Part shown: in pieces, positions 1 through 7,606 of the stretch | How the letters are laid out: every line of letters begins with the position of its first letter | Position numbering within the stretch: position 1 is the first letter of the stretch | Notes under the pieces: generated by a model | Databases searched by the model: none | Told to the model about the DNA's origin: nothing | What the model saw: only the letters and a program-made list of their open reading frames with translations | Program-made: the position numbers and the translations under genes | NCBI RefSeq assembly: GCF_016783915.1 | Contig: NZ_JADHVT010000023.1 | Span: forward strand, 1-43,572 | Direction: 5' to 3' | DNA: 43,572 nt | From: Acidovorax sp. | GTDB taxonomy: Bacteria; Pseudomonadota; Gammaproteobacteria; Burkholderiales; Burkholderiaceae_C

Positions 1-2
1 TG

Positions 3-653
3 GCCTCCCCTGCACTGCCGGTGGGCGGGTTTTCGTATTCCGAGGGGCTGGAAAGCGCCATTGAAAATGTGGGCCTCGCCAGCGAAACCGCCGTGGGTGA
101 CTGGCTGCAGGACCAGCTCCACATCACCCAGGCCCGGGGCGACATGGCCCTCGTCGCCAAGGCTGTGGGTGCGTGGCGGCGCGCCGACTGGGCGCATGTG
201 CGCGAACTCAACGACTGGGTGCTGCACACCCGAGAAACGAGCGAACTGCGCCTGCAGACCGAGCAAATGGGCCGATCGATGGCCGACTGGCTGCGCAATC
301 AGAACCAGGGCGACGAGACCCTGATGCCCGCCGTGCGCCACCTGGCCGCATTACCCCCCACCTACCCTGTGGCATTCGCACTGGCCGCATCCACCACCCA
401 GGCGCCCGTGCGCGATGTCCTGCTGGCCTACGCTTTTGGCTGGGCGGAGAACATGGTGCAGGCCGCCCTCAAATCCATGCAGCTGGGCCAAAGCGCCGGC
501 CAGCGCATCCTGGCCCGGCTGGCCGATGCCATCCCAGCCGCAGCCGACCATGCCATCGGGTTGATGGACAGCGAGCGCCAGGCCTTTTCGCCCATGCTCG
601 CCATCCTGTCAGCCCAGCACGAAACCCAATACTCCCGCCTCTTCCGATCATGA
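3..653 (+). CDS. ureF: Urease accessory protein UreF (5' end outside window)
   Basis: UreF is part of the UreF-UreH(D)-UreG complex that delivers nickel to apo-urease in the cytoplasm. The reading frame is open from base 3 and gives [17 protein letters not shown], the conserved UreF N-terminal segment. The GTG at 21 is therefore an internal Val, and the true start lies before the window. About 216 residues are present, against a usual 220-230, so only a few residues are missing. The protein is largely alpha-helical and ends in [11 protein letters not shown], a typical UreF tail. The TGA overlaps the ureG ATG (ATGA), which shows translational coupling in a urease operon whose structural genes must lie upstream. 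Confidence 0.93.
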   Translation, partial: ASPALPVGGFSYSEGLESAIENVGLASETAVGDWLQDQLHITQARGDMALVAKAVGAWRRADWAHVRELNDWVLHTRETSELRLQTEQMGRSMADWLRNQNQGDETLMPAVRHLAALPPTYPVAFALAASTTQAPVRDVLLAYAFGWAENMVQAALKSMQLGQSAGQRILARLADAIPAAADHAIGLMDSERQAFSPMLAILSAQHETQYSRLFRS

Positions 654-1330
654 CCACCAGCAACCTGCACCACGTCCCGAACCGCACCAAGAATCTGCCG
701 CCCCTTCGCGTGGGCATCGGTGGCCCCGTCGGCTCCGGCAAGACCACGCTGCTGGAAATGCTGTGCAAGACCATGCGCGATGACTACGACCTCATCGCCA
801 TCACCAACGACATCTACACCAAGGAAGACCAGCGCCTGCTCACCGTGAGCGGCGCGCTGCCCGCCGAGCGCATCCTGGGCGTGGAAACCGGCGGCTGCCC
901 CCACACCGCCATCCGCGAGGACTGCTCCATCAACCTCGAAGCCATCGACCGCATGCTGGGCGAGTTCCCCAACGCCGACATCGTGTTTGTGGAAAGCGGC
1001 GGCGACAACCTGGCCGCCACCTTCAGCCCCGAGCTGAGCGACCTCACCATCTACGTCATCGATGTGGCCGCTGGCGAAAAAATCCCCCGCAAGGGCGGCC
1101 CTGGCATCACCAAAAGCGACCTGTTCATCATCAACAAGACCGACCTGGCCCCCCACGTAGGCGCCAACCTGGATGTGATGCACGCCGACACCACCCGCAT
1201 GCGCACCAACGCCCAGGGCCTCAAGCCGTTTGTGATGACCAATCTCAAAACCCTGGCCGGCGTGGCCGATGTGGTCAAGTTCATCGAGACCCGGGGCATG
1301 CTGAAAAAAACAGCACCCGCAGTCGGCTAG
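650..1330 (+). CDS. ureG: Urease accessory GTPase UreG
   Basis: UreG is the SIMIBI-class GTPase that powers insertion of nickel into urease. The 226-residue product is a normal UreG length. It has the P-loop GPVGSGKTT near residues 25-33, the metal-binding CPH motif in [18 protein letters not shown] in the switch region, and the NKTD guanine-specificity motif. I start at ATG 650, which overlaps the ureF stop; the open frame runs further upstream (to 173) only as an overlap with ureF. The last 183 bp recur at 5913-6095 beyond an island, with mostly synonymous differences. This upstream copy is the complete gene. Confidence 0.97.
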   Translation: MTTSNLHHVPNRTKNLPPLRVGIGGPVGSGKTTLLEMLCKTMRDDYDLIAITNDIYTKEDQRLLTVSGALPAERILGVETGGCPHTAIREDCSINLEAIDRMLGEFPNADIVFVESGGDNLAATFSPELSDLTIYVIDVAAGEKIPRKGGPGITKSDLFIINKTDLAPHVGANLDVMHADTTRMRTNAQGLKPFVMTNLKTLAGVADVVKFIETRGMLKKTAPAVG

Positions 1331-1349
1331 AATTCGCGCCTTCCCTCCC

Positions 1350-1438
1350 GGAGACTTGGGTGAGTGGTTTAAACCAGCAGTCTTGAAAACTGCCGACGGG
1401 CAACCGTCCGTGAGTTCGAATCTCACAGTCCCTTTCCA
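1350..1438 (+). tRNA. tRNA-Ser(UGA), left copy with damaged acceptor end
   Basis: The cloverleaf resembles a class II tRNA-Ser. It starts GGAGACT, has an anticodon stem GCAGT/ACTGC around loop CTTGAAA (anticodon TGA), a variable arm, and a T arm with TTCGAAT. It is identical to the copy at 6114 up to AGTC (1427-1430). There the intact copy continues TCCGCCA, but this one continues CCTTTCCA. That leaves an A-C mismatch and a G-U terminal pair in the acceptor stem and no CCA in register. It is probably a remnant or poorly processed tRNA, with the downstream copy doing the work. The end coordinate is approximate. Confidence 0.75.
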
Positions 1439-1451
1439 GGATGCATGACAG

Positions 1452-1473
1452 ACGGGCCCGAGCGGCCCGTTTT
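1452..1473 (+). terminator. Rho-independent terminator after left tRNA-Ser
   Basis: A perfect 7-bp GC-rich stem ACGGGCC/GGCCCGT with a 5-base loop is followed by TTT. It lies 14 bases after the left tRNA-Ser copy and would end the ureG-tRNA transcript before the island. Confidence 0.7.
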
Positions 1474-1479
1474 GCATTT

Positions 1480-1500
1480 CTACCCATAAGCTTACCTATC
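1480..1500 (+). repeat. Island-flanking direct repeat, left copy
   Basis: The 21 bases ctacccatAagcttaccTatc (capitals mark differing positions) match 5874-5894 at 19 of 21 positions in the same orientation. The two copies are 4394 bp apart and enclose exactly the four island genes, so they are candidate att-like or target-duplication boundaries. No integrase lies between them. Confidence 0.55.
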
Positions 1501-1645
1501 GCCGTGGGTGGTGCGTAGGTCACCATCGCACTAGTTAACAGACACGGCTTAGTGGCTCCTTCCTACTCGATAACTTTGCTGCGCTGCTTGACTGCGGCCT
1601 GATGCAGACGAAGATGGCGCTACCTATCTCCACTTTGAGGTGCGA

Positions 1646-2561
1646 ATGGATGATCGTCCGGATTTCAAGCTCGACGCCTATTTAGTGAAACAGGGCCAAC
1701 GTGGCCCCCTCTGTGACATCAGAGTTTGGTTGCCAAAGCAGCCTGCCGACGATGGCCGAATGGAAGCCCAGGCCTTCGGACTGCCGTTCGACAACGACCT
1801 ATGCGGCAGTGGTTTTTCTCTTGTGAATGATGAGACACCAGGGTTCCACTTCGAGGCAAGCGACATTCTTATCCGCTCGTCGTCCACACAGTTCGGGCGA
1901 CGCGTGGGAGGCACCACTCTGGAAATCGATCACGTCGGTCGCTTGACAATTCGGCGAAATCTACAGGGAGCCTCATGCCACAAGCTTTCCTCCGTGGAGA
2001 GTGCGACCTTTCAATTGAGTCAGGTGCACTATGCGATTCCGTCAAAGGTATGGAGCATGGATTTCAGGGGCAACAGAGGCTTTGGTAATACCTACACCCC
2101 TCCTAGTCTTCATGTGCATGACCCATCTGGCGGATATTTCGTATTTGAGCTGGATCGCTATTGGAACTGGGTAGGCCGCGACGATGGAGATACCGTTGTA
2201 GCTAGGAGTACTCCTGTCTTGGTCTTTAATGCTTCTTCCAGCTCACCTCCTGCCCCACTGGATGCATTGGAGCAAAGCGCACGAAATGCAGCATTGCTAC
2301 TTTCACTCGCGGCTCGCTGGAGAGTCGTCGTGCACGGGTTTCATGCGTACTCCGGGGGCGTTAGGCGCGGGCAATTGGTGCGGAGGCGGAGACGCAGCCC
2401 GATCCGCCCCTGCGGAGTCCTATCCCTACATTCGCTATACAAGGCACGTCACCGACGGCTGGCCAGCCCCGGCGACGACTCCTGAACAGATGAAAAATTT
2501 ATCCGCCGTTGTGGGCAGCACTAGGTCCTACCTCGCAACGAAGTTCCAGAAATCACTCTGA
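1646..2561 (+). pseudogene. Island gene 1, frameshifted hypothetical protein
   Basis: The first frame runs from ATG 1646 (an upstream GTG at 1640 is possible) to a stop at 2485. Residues up to about 230 look like a folded, beta-rich domain, with motifs such as RYWNWVGRDDG and LLLSLAARWRVVVHGFHAY. After about base 2340 the frame turns into arginine-rich composition (VRRRRRSPIRPCG). In the frame ending at 2561 a more protein-like tail appears (ESYPYIRYTRHVTDGWPAP). I infer a single frameshift near 2340-2400 and perhaps loss of a C-terminal domain. The general layout recalls the N-terminal half of large ApeA-like HEPN proteins, but I do not claim that assignment. The gene is followed 8 bp later by the ATPase, so the two look co-transcribed. 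It could instead be a real 279-residue protein. Confidence 0.5.
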
Positions 2562-2568
2562 TCCGGCC

Positions 2569-3897
2569 ATGACAATATCTGAATTTATTCAATCTATTTC
2601 GCGCAAAGGCGGCATCAAGGTCGAGGTTGAATATGCACACCCGACGCTGTATGTCCTGTGTGTCGACAATTCGTTTCAGGGCATGACAACTGATGCCCGA
2701 TTCGTCGCGTTTTGCAATACCGTTGGCATGTCGGCGGATGACGTCGCATCGGTCGTCGCGAGTCCGATGATCGAGTTGGTAGTGCTCTCGGAAAAAGAAC
2801 GCCAGGAGCAGTTCGGCTTTCTGAGTTCGAGAGAAGCTGGGACTAGCTGGTTGAGCGCTTTCACCCCGCGCAGCGAAACGGCTATAGGCCCGCCAGCCAT
2901 TCTGATAAATCAGCCAAATGACGCCATCGAGACGTCAACCAGCCGGCGCAATGTAAAAGCCGTTCATTTTTATGGATACAAGGGAGGCCAAGGGCGATCA
3001 ACTGTCTTGCTGGCCCTAGCCAAGGTGCTGGCCGATGCGGGCTACCGCATACTCACCGTGGATGCTGATCTTGAGGCGCCCTCCTTGGACGCAATGCTTG
3101 ATGTTGTGGCTACGGACGTGGACGCGACATTAATGGGGTTGGCGACGCCAGGTACCACGTTCAACCCTCTTTCGCGCACCTATGTTGGCGCATCAATCAC
3201 AGGGCATGTTGACCTTGTGTCAGCGCGGCCAGCTGCAGCCCGATTCGACATGGATTTTGCGGCGTTTCTGCTAAATGCCTCGCTAGATGCGTCAGTGCTG
3301 CAATTGGCAGTAACGAATCTCAGGAAGCAGATAGAGACAGAAATTGATAGTGGCTCACTGACTTATGACGTAGTTCTGTTTGACCATCGAACTGGGCTCG
3401 CCCCCTCCGTTCTTCCCATCATGGACGCATGGCCCGGGCCGGCAGTGATCTTTGTCCGTCCCGACGGTATGGCACGGCATATCCTAGACTCACGATTGCT
3501 CGATACCTTGTTGGCTCATGATCCAGAATCCCCAGGGGCTTTCGTCAGCTTTTCGCTTGACCCCAAGAAGACTGCAAAAGACGAGCGTAGCCGGAGCGCA
3601 CGATTCATCGAGGGCTTCCTCAACATTGAGTCTGACATCGATGCAAACAAAGCAGCCGTAGACAGACTGCTTGCCGCATTTGATGGACTTCAGACTCCGT
3701 TCTCTATCGAGGGAATCATCGAGCCACTAGCGGAGCGAGCAACTATTTCAGCAGATGCCGTCCGGCGTTCCCTGACTAGCATGCAAAAAATGGGGATGTT
3801 CGAGGCACGGGCAGGGTACCCAGGCGAGTTGCGGGCACGACAACTATACAAAGCGGGCCTCGGGATGAAGTATGTGAGAAAGAAATCACAAGAATGA
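2569..3897 (+). CDS. MinD/ParA-like ATPase with variant KGGxGR P-loop
   Basis: This is a 442-residue cytoplasmic P-loop ATPase. An N-terminal domain of about 100 residues (motifs FQGMTTDARFVAF, MIELVVLSEKERQEQFGFL) precedes a deviant Walker A, FYGYKGGQGRST, at about residues 134-145. An A'-like motif VDADLEAPS follows near 164-172, and a Walker-B/switch-like segment VVLFDHRTGLAPS comes later. The C-terminal part resembles a winged helix (ISADAVRRSLTSMQKMGMF). The KGGVGR-type variant is known from ATPases found in biological-conflict and peptide-modification loci, which is why I read the island as defence-like. I start at ATG 2569, 8 bp after the upstream frame ends; the ORF extends to 2509 without good support. 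Base composition is visibly lower in GC than the neighbours, which is consistent with transfer. The exact function is unknown. Confidence 0.85.
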   Translation: MTISEFIQSISRKGGIKVEVEYAHPTLYVLCVDNSFQGMTTDARFVAFCNTVGMSADDVASVVASPMIELVVLSEKERQEQFGFLSSREAGTSWLSAFTPRSETAIGPPAILINQPNDAIETSTSRRNVKAVHFYGYKGGQGRSTVLLALAKVLADAGYRILTVDADLEAPSLDAMLDVVATDVDATLMGLATPGTTFNPLSRTYVGASITGHVDLVSARPAAARFDMDFAAFLLNASLDASVLQLAVTNLRKQIETEIDSGSLTYDVVLFDHRTGLAPSVLPIMDAWPGPAVIFVRPDGMARHILDSRLLDTLLAHDPESPGAFVSFSLDPKKTAKDERSRSARFIEGFLNIESDIDANKAAVDRLLAAFDGLQTPFSIEGIIEPLAERATISADAVRRSLTSMQKMGMFEARAGYPGELRARQLYKAGLGMKYVRKKSQE

Positions 3898-3960
3898 AGA
3901 GGTCAAGTCGTTAGCTCTTTGATTAGCCGGCAACTGAGGGCAGCTAACGTGGTAGGGGCG

Positions 3961-4857
3961 CTAGGTGGCCTGTGGCGTCTGCGGAATTTGTGGCGCTGGC
4001 GGTATTCCTTGAATGCCATCCGATAGCAAACTTCGATAACACTCGTAGCAAGCGCGGGCGCGGCGGAACTGCTCCAGATTTACAGTGCACGCCTCCTCCA
4101 TATCGAGCGGCAGGGTGCCGCCCCAGCCATACCCCACAGACATTCGCCCCGGAATACGCACCATGGCATAGGTTCCGTCCGCCTGTTTCCTGTGTTCTGC
4201 CGCAGGTCTCACAGATCTAACCACCGCCCTAGTCATCCCAATTCCCAGACGTGGTCCAATTGCATGACTCGTGCGATTGCGATAGTCCGAGGTGGCGGAT
4301 CTGTAGTCTTGAGCGTCTAGCGAACAAATCAAGGCGACAAAGTCCTTGGCTGCTGGCCAGGGAGCCAGGAGCTTTAGCAAACGCTGCTCCTTTTGCTTCC
4401 TAGTCAGGTGGCGTGGCTTCTCGTCATGCGTCGTAGGGTCGCCGTCGATGTGATCTGGATAGCTCGCATCCTGTGCAAGACGCACTTGATGCATCGAGTT
4501 CGTAGCAACGAAGGTGAACGTGTCGCGAATAGCGCTCGGAAGACACAGGCACTGATGCGCAAGCGCGTCAAGAAATTCTCGGCGTAGTTCCCATGCATCA
4601 TCTTGTTCGTAGCCTGCGATGATGGAATTCCAGGCCCGCCAGCGACGCAGCGCCCCGAGCCAGTGATTGAGTAGATTCGTGAGTTCTCGGAGCTCATCTC
4701 TCACCATCTCAGCCCCCAACAGAGACCATTGATGATGGTCAATCTGCTCAAAATCGTAAGGCAGATAGCGCTCCGGTGGCCCCATGTCGCCCGCGTCCCA
4801 TCGGATCAGATATGCATCGAATGCTGTGTGTAGAAGCGTGGAATACTTTATGTCCAT
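3961..4857 (-). CDS. Island gene 3, hypothetical protein with HEPN-like RNRTSH motif
   Basis: This is a 298-residue soluble protein with no signal peptide or membrane segment. It is rich in helices (NLLNHWLGALRRWRAW, RREFLDALAHQCLCL). At residues 193-198 it has R-NRTS-H, an Rx4H motif in the context DYRNRTSHAIGPR, as found in HEPN-fold RNases and HEPN-like proteins. A second half contains GYGWGGTLPLDMEEA and a helix ending ARACYECYRSLL. It is convergent with the ATPase (63 bp apart) and lies downstream of gene 4 on the same strand with a 39-bp gap, so the two are probably one transcription unit. I do not recognise a named family; RNase activity is inference from one motif and context. Confidence 0.75.
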   Translation of the reverse strand: MDIKYSTLLHTAFDAYLIRWDAGDMGPPERYLPYDFEQIDHHQWSLLGAEMVRDELRELTNLLNHWLGALRRWRAWNSIIAGYEQDDAWELRREFLDALAHQCLCLPSAIRDTFTFVATNSMHQVRLAQDASYPDHIDGDPTTHDEKPRHLTRKQKEQRLLKLLAPWPAAKDFVALICSLDAQDYRSATSDYRNRTSHAIGPRLGIGMTRAVVRSVRPAAEHRKQADGTYAMVRIPGRMSVGYGWGGTLPLDMEEACTVNLEQFRRARACYECYRSLLSDGIQGIPPAPQIPQTPQAT

Positions 4858-4896
4858 AGACAGCGTGAAAGGACCAATCTCAAGATTACAAGATGG

Positions 4897-5862
4897 TCAT
4901 TGTTGTAGCCCCAGTCTGCCCCGGAGAAGGGCCTTCGCCGTATGGAAAATGGTGTCGTGGGCTGCGTAAACATCGTCGTCGCTAGCAACACCGGTGTGCA
5001 CAATTCTCCCCCTTAGGTCATAGGCACGCACAACTTCACGAGCTAGCTGATTGCGATCAGCATGTGCCAATCCTGCGCCGTTCGTGACCAGTTCGCGTAT
5101 GCGCCTGCGTATGGAAGTCTCCTTACGGAAGTCGAACTCTCTCTGCAGTGACTCCAGCGCGAAACGCTCCTCCTCATTGATATCCTCACGAAGTCGCGTA
5201 TCAATATCAGATGTCATCTTCTCCAGCATGGCTACAGCGGATTCGTGCTTCGGGAGGTCTGGCGCGAGAACTTCCAACACCATCATCAATGTCAGTAACC
5301 GCGCCCGCATGGATGTTTCCAGAAATTGCCCTAAGTACAGTGAAATCGCTGTCGCAGTCTTTGTCTCGCTGATTGCCCCGTCCTCGCAAGTCGAAACTGC
5401 CTCCACGAACAGCGGAGCTAGTACGTCGAAAGGCGATGAAACATAACCAGAAGCATCTCCTCCTGCAAAAAACTTGATGTTCTGGTCCGTCCTAAAAACC
5501 GTGTATCCGCCGGAATTGCCCAGTCCATGGACGGGACTATCGTCAGCCAAGCCGAAACTCCTGGCCAGATTTTTGCCCGCCTGCATCGGATCATCGGCAT
5601 AGGTGATATCTCCCCGGCCATGCTCCAAGATGAACGGTACGTTGCGGACTAGGGCTATGTTCCACAGTCCGGCACGAAGACGCGGCAAAAATGCTTCGGC
5701 TTCAGACTCAGTCGCAAAGTCTGCAATCCGTACGATCAGATTTCGATGCTGCAACACGAACGTTGCGCGCCTACCTCCTAGCTCCACCTCAACGGGGGTA
5801 TCGATCCCGGTAATGCTCGATGCGTGTGGTGTCTTTGCCGAGACACGCAGCGTATATGTCAT
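4897..5862 (-). CDS. Island gene 4, putative HEPN-domain protein
   Basis: This is a 321-residue soluble protein. Residues 1-150 are a mixed beta-rich domain, and 165-321 are helical with pieces typical of large HEPN proteins ([26 protein letters not shown], then charged helices). The end has [14 protein letters not shown], where R284 and H289 form Rx4H, the catalytic signature of HEPN RNases. I start at ATG 5862 because AGGAGG sits 7-8 bases upstream on the minus strand. It is the first gene of a minus-strand pair whose promoter region overlaps the right direct repeat. HEPN toxins often act in phage defence by cutting RNA. The role here is inference, since neither a partner antitoxin nor a sensor can be proven from sequence. 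Confidence 0.8.
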   Translation of the reverse strand: MTYTLRVSAKTPHASSITGIDTPVEVELGGRRATFVLQHRNLIVRIADFATESEAEAFLPRLRAGLWNIALVRNVPFILEHGRGDITYADDPMQAGKNLARSFGLADDSPVHGLGNSGGYTVFRTDQNIKFFAGGDASGYVSSPFDVLAPLFVEAVSTCEDGAISETKTATAISLYLGQFLETSMRARLLTLMMVLEVLAPDLPKHESAVAMLEKMTSDIDTRLREDINEEERFALESLQREFDFRKETSIRRRIRELVTNGAGLAHADRNQLAREVVRAYDLRGRIVHTGVASDDDVYAAHDTIFHTAKALLRGRLGLQQ

Positions 5863-5873
5863 GTGCGGCCCTC

Positions 5874-5894
5874 CTACCCATCAGCTTACCCATC
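5874..5894 (+). repeat. Island-flanking direct repeat, right copy
   Basis: The bases ctacccatCagcttaccCatc match 1480-1500 at 19 of 21 positions. This copy lies just upstream of island gene 4 (minus strand), between its ribosome binding site and the duplicated ureG end that starts at 5913. Confidence 0.55.
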
Positions 5895-5912
5895 TCTCGG
5901 CCCCCGCGTGCC

Positions 5913-6095
5913 GCCCCCCACGTGGGCGCCAACCTGGATGTAATGCACGCGGACACCACCCGCATGCGCACCAACGCCCAGGGCCTCAAGCCCTTTGTGA
6001 TGACCAACCTCAAAACCCTTGCCGGCGTGGCCGATGTGGTCAAGTTCATCGAGACCCGGGGCATGCTGAAAAAATCAGCACCCGCAGTCGGCTAG
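5913..6095 (+). pseudogene. ureG: Second copy of the ureG 3' end
   Basis: These bases align without gaps to 1148-1330 of ureG (offset 4765), ending at the same TAG. I count seven mismatches, at window positions 5924, 5942, 5951, 5993, 6008, 6020 and 6075. The first six are third-codon-position changes that keep Val, Val, Ala, Pro, Asn and Leu; the last changes Thr to Ser. There is no start codon or upstream ureG sequence in frame, so it is a fragment. The synonymous pattern means it diverged while part of a working gene in another genome, not after copying here. Confidence 0.93.
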
Positions 6096-6113
6096 AATTC
6101 GCGCCTTCACACA

Positions 6114-6201
6114 GGAGACTTGGGTGAGTGGTTTAAACCAGCAGTCTTGAAAACTGCCGACGGGCAACCGTCCGTGAGTTCGAATCTCACAGTCTCCGCC
6201 A
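6114..6201 (+). tRNA. tRNA-Ser(UGA), intact copy
   Basis: This is an 88-base class II tRNA including an encoded CCA. The acceptor stem GGAGACT/AGTCTCC pairs fully, with discriminator G and then CCA. The anticodon loop CTTGAAA gives anticodon TGA, reading UCA codons. The long variable arm is as expected for tRNA-Ser. It follows the duplicated ureG end by 18 bp, exactly as the left copy follows the true ureG by 19 bp. A good terminator follows it. Confidence 0.95.
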
Positions 6202-6210
6202 GTTAGTAAG

Positions 6211-6246
6211 CAAATAAGCGCCTCTCGGGGCGCTTATTTGTTTTTT
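6211..6246 (+). terminator. Rho-independent terminator after tRNA-Ser
   Basis: A perfect 12-bp stem CAAATAAGCGCC/GGCGCTTATTTG with a 6-base loop is followed directly by six T. It starts 9 bases after the tRNA CCA and differs from the terminator behind the left tRNA copy. Confidence 0.9.
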
Positions 6247-6430
6247 CCCGGCCATCATTTCTGCCGGTTGGTTGGTGTTTGAACTAGCTACGCCACAGCC
6301 GTTCTGGCGCGGGGTATTTGAACTATTCCAACGCCAAAACAGCGACTCTGGAACTCATCAGTCCTGCCAATCTAAAGTCTGCCTTCGTACGATGAATTCT
6401 TCGGCATCGAACGGATTTTCGACCAACAGA
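6247..6430. other. Intergenic, short coding-like minus-strand stretch
   Basis: No complete gene is present. On the minus strand, in a frame different from the adjacent serine hydrolase, bases about 6435 down to 6358 read ADLLVENPFDAEEFIVRRQ and on to LDWQD before a stop. This looks more like protein than chance and could be the tail of an older, frameshifted or replaced gene. Confidence 0.25.
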
Positions 6431-7606
6431 TCAGCGCTGCGCTTCTCCCCAATCGCGCGCAAGCTCATACACCTCCGGCATCCATGCCTCTCTGCTGGAG
6501 AACACCACCAACATCCGGTCGTTGCGGTAGTTCCAGCCAATGCGCTGACCACCCCATCCAGTGGCCCATGCCGTGCCCGGTGCCGTCGTGTTTTCCGTCC
6601 AGATCAGGTAGCCATAGCCACCGAACATCCGGCCATGTTTGCGGGCCGCAGGATTGCGGTCGTTGCTGATCTGCTTGGTCATCGCCGCCTTCACAAAGTC
6701 ACCGAAGCAGTCTGATTTCTTGGACGACTCCTTCACCCATACGGCGAACCGCATCCAGTCTTCCATGCGCAGCCGCATGCCGGAGTCCCCCAGCCCATTC
6801 TTGGCACGGTCTTGCGAGTACAGCCCCGGATGCGCTGCGCCCATGGGGTTGAGCACCTGTTCTTGAATCCACTGGCTCAGCGGCATGCCGGTTGCGCGGC
6901 TGACCATGAGGCCGAGCGTCATGGGGTCCGTGGACTTGTACGCGAACACTTCTCCGGGCTTGTATTCAGAGAACGCACCACGCGCAGCCTTGGCAATGCG
7001 ATCCGTCGCAATCAATTCTGCGAGGTTCAGTAGGCCCTGGTTCCAGTCCTTGGTCTGCTCTGGCGTCCAGATCGTGCTGTCGCCGTTTTGCTCTGCCGCC
7101 CCCGATGCCATGCGCAGCAGATCATGCACCGTGGCATTGCCCAGTGCCTTGCCCTGAAGTTCCGGCAGCACGTCTCCGGCCTTGGACTGCAGCGTGAGTT
7201 TGCCTGCGCAGATGGCTTGCCCGGTTGCGATGGCCGTGACCGTCTTGCCCATGGACATACCGAAGAACAAGGATTCGGAATCGGCCGGGGCGTTGAATGC
7301 AGAGTACACAACGGTGTTGCCATCCATCAGCGCAAAGGCTTTGGCGGGCCTTTGGCCGACCAGGGCACGCGCACGATCCACGAGGGCCTTTTCTCCGGCC
7401 GATGGTGCGCGGGTATTGAGCGTGCTCGGGTTGGGGCTGGGCTGCGTGATCTGGAACCAGCGCGGGCCAGTCTTGGCCAGCAGCCATTCATCCGGCGCGG
7501 CTGCACCGCCATCGGCCACTGGAGTGATCTGAGCCATTACGCTTGCGCAGAAGGCCAACGCAGCACCAGTCAACAGACACAGGGAAAGCTGGGCGGCGCG
7601 CTTCAT
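6431..7606 (-). CDS. Exported serine hydrolase, beta-lactamase/class C PBP fold
   Basis: This is a 391-residue protein with a Sec signal peptide (MKRAAQLSLCLLTGAALAF, cleavage probably after ASVMA). The mature part has the serine-hydrolase signature SMGK (S118, K121) and Tyr-Lys-Ser (about 223-225) as the second active-site motif. A C-terminal block YGYLIWTENT and GWGGQRIGWN is typical of class C-like esterase/penicillin-binding relatives. Family members include esterases, D-aminopeptidases and 6-aminohexanoate-dimer hydrolases; the substrate here is unknown. The ATG overlaps the stop of the upstream alpha/beta hydrolase (ATGA), so the two exported hydrolases are translationally coupled and may act on the same substrate. 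Confidence 0.88.
   Translation of the reverse strand: MKRAAQLSLCLLTGAALAFCASVMAQITPVADGGAAAPDEWLLAKTGPRWFQITQPSPNPSTLNTRAPSAGEKALVDRARALVGQRPAKAFALMDGNTVVYSAFNAPADSESLFFGMSMGKTVTAIATGQAICAGKLTLQSKAGDVLPELQGKALGNATVHDLLRMASGAAEQNGDSTIWTPEQTKDWNQGLLNLAELIATDRIAKAARGAFSEYKPGEVFAYKSTDPMTLGLMVSRATGMPLSQWIQEQVLNPMGAAHPGLYSQDRAKNGLGDSGMRLRMEDWMRFAVWVKESSKKSDCFGDFVKAAMTKQISNDRNPAARKHGRMFGGYGYLIWTENTTAPGTAWATGWGGQRIGWNYRNDRMLVVFSSREAWMPEVYELARDWGEAQR

Noticed and set aside
2569-3897. ATPase as a plasmid partition ParA or MinD
   Set aside because: The P-loop is a KGGQGR variant with an extra N-terminal domain, and there is no parB, parS or minC/E neighbour.
3910-3948. Terminator between the convergent island genes
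   Set aside because: Only a 7-bp repeat (GTTAGCT/AGCTAAC) with a 25-base loop and no T run; too weak to call.
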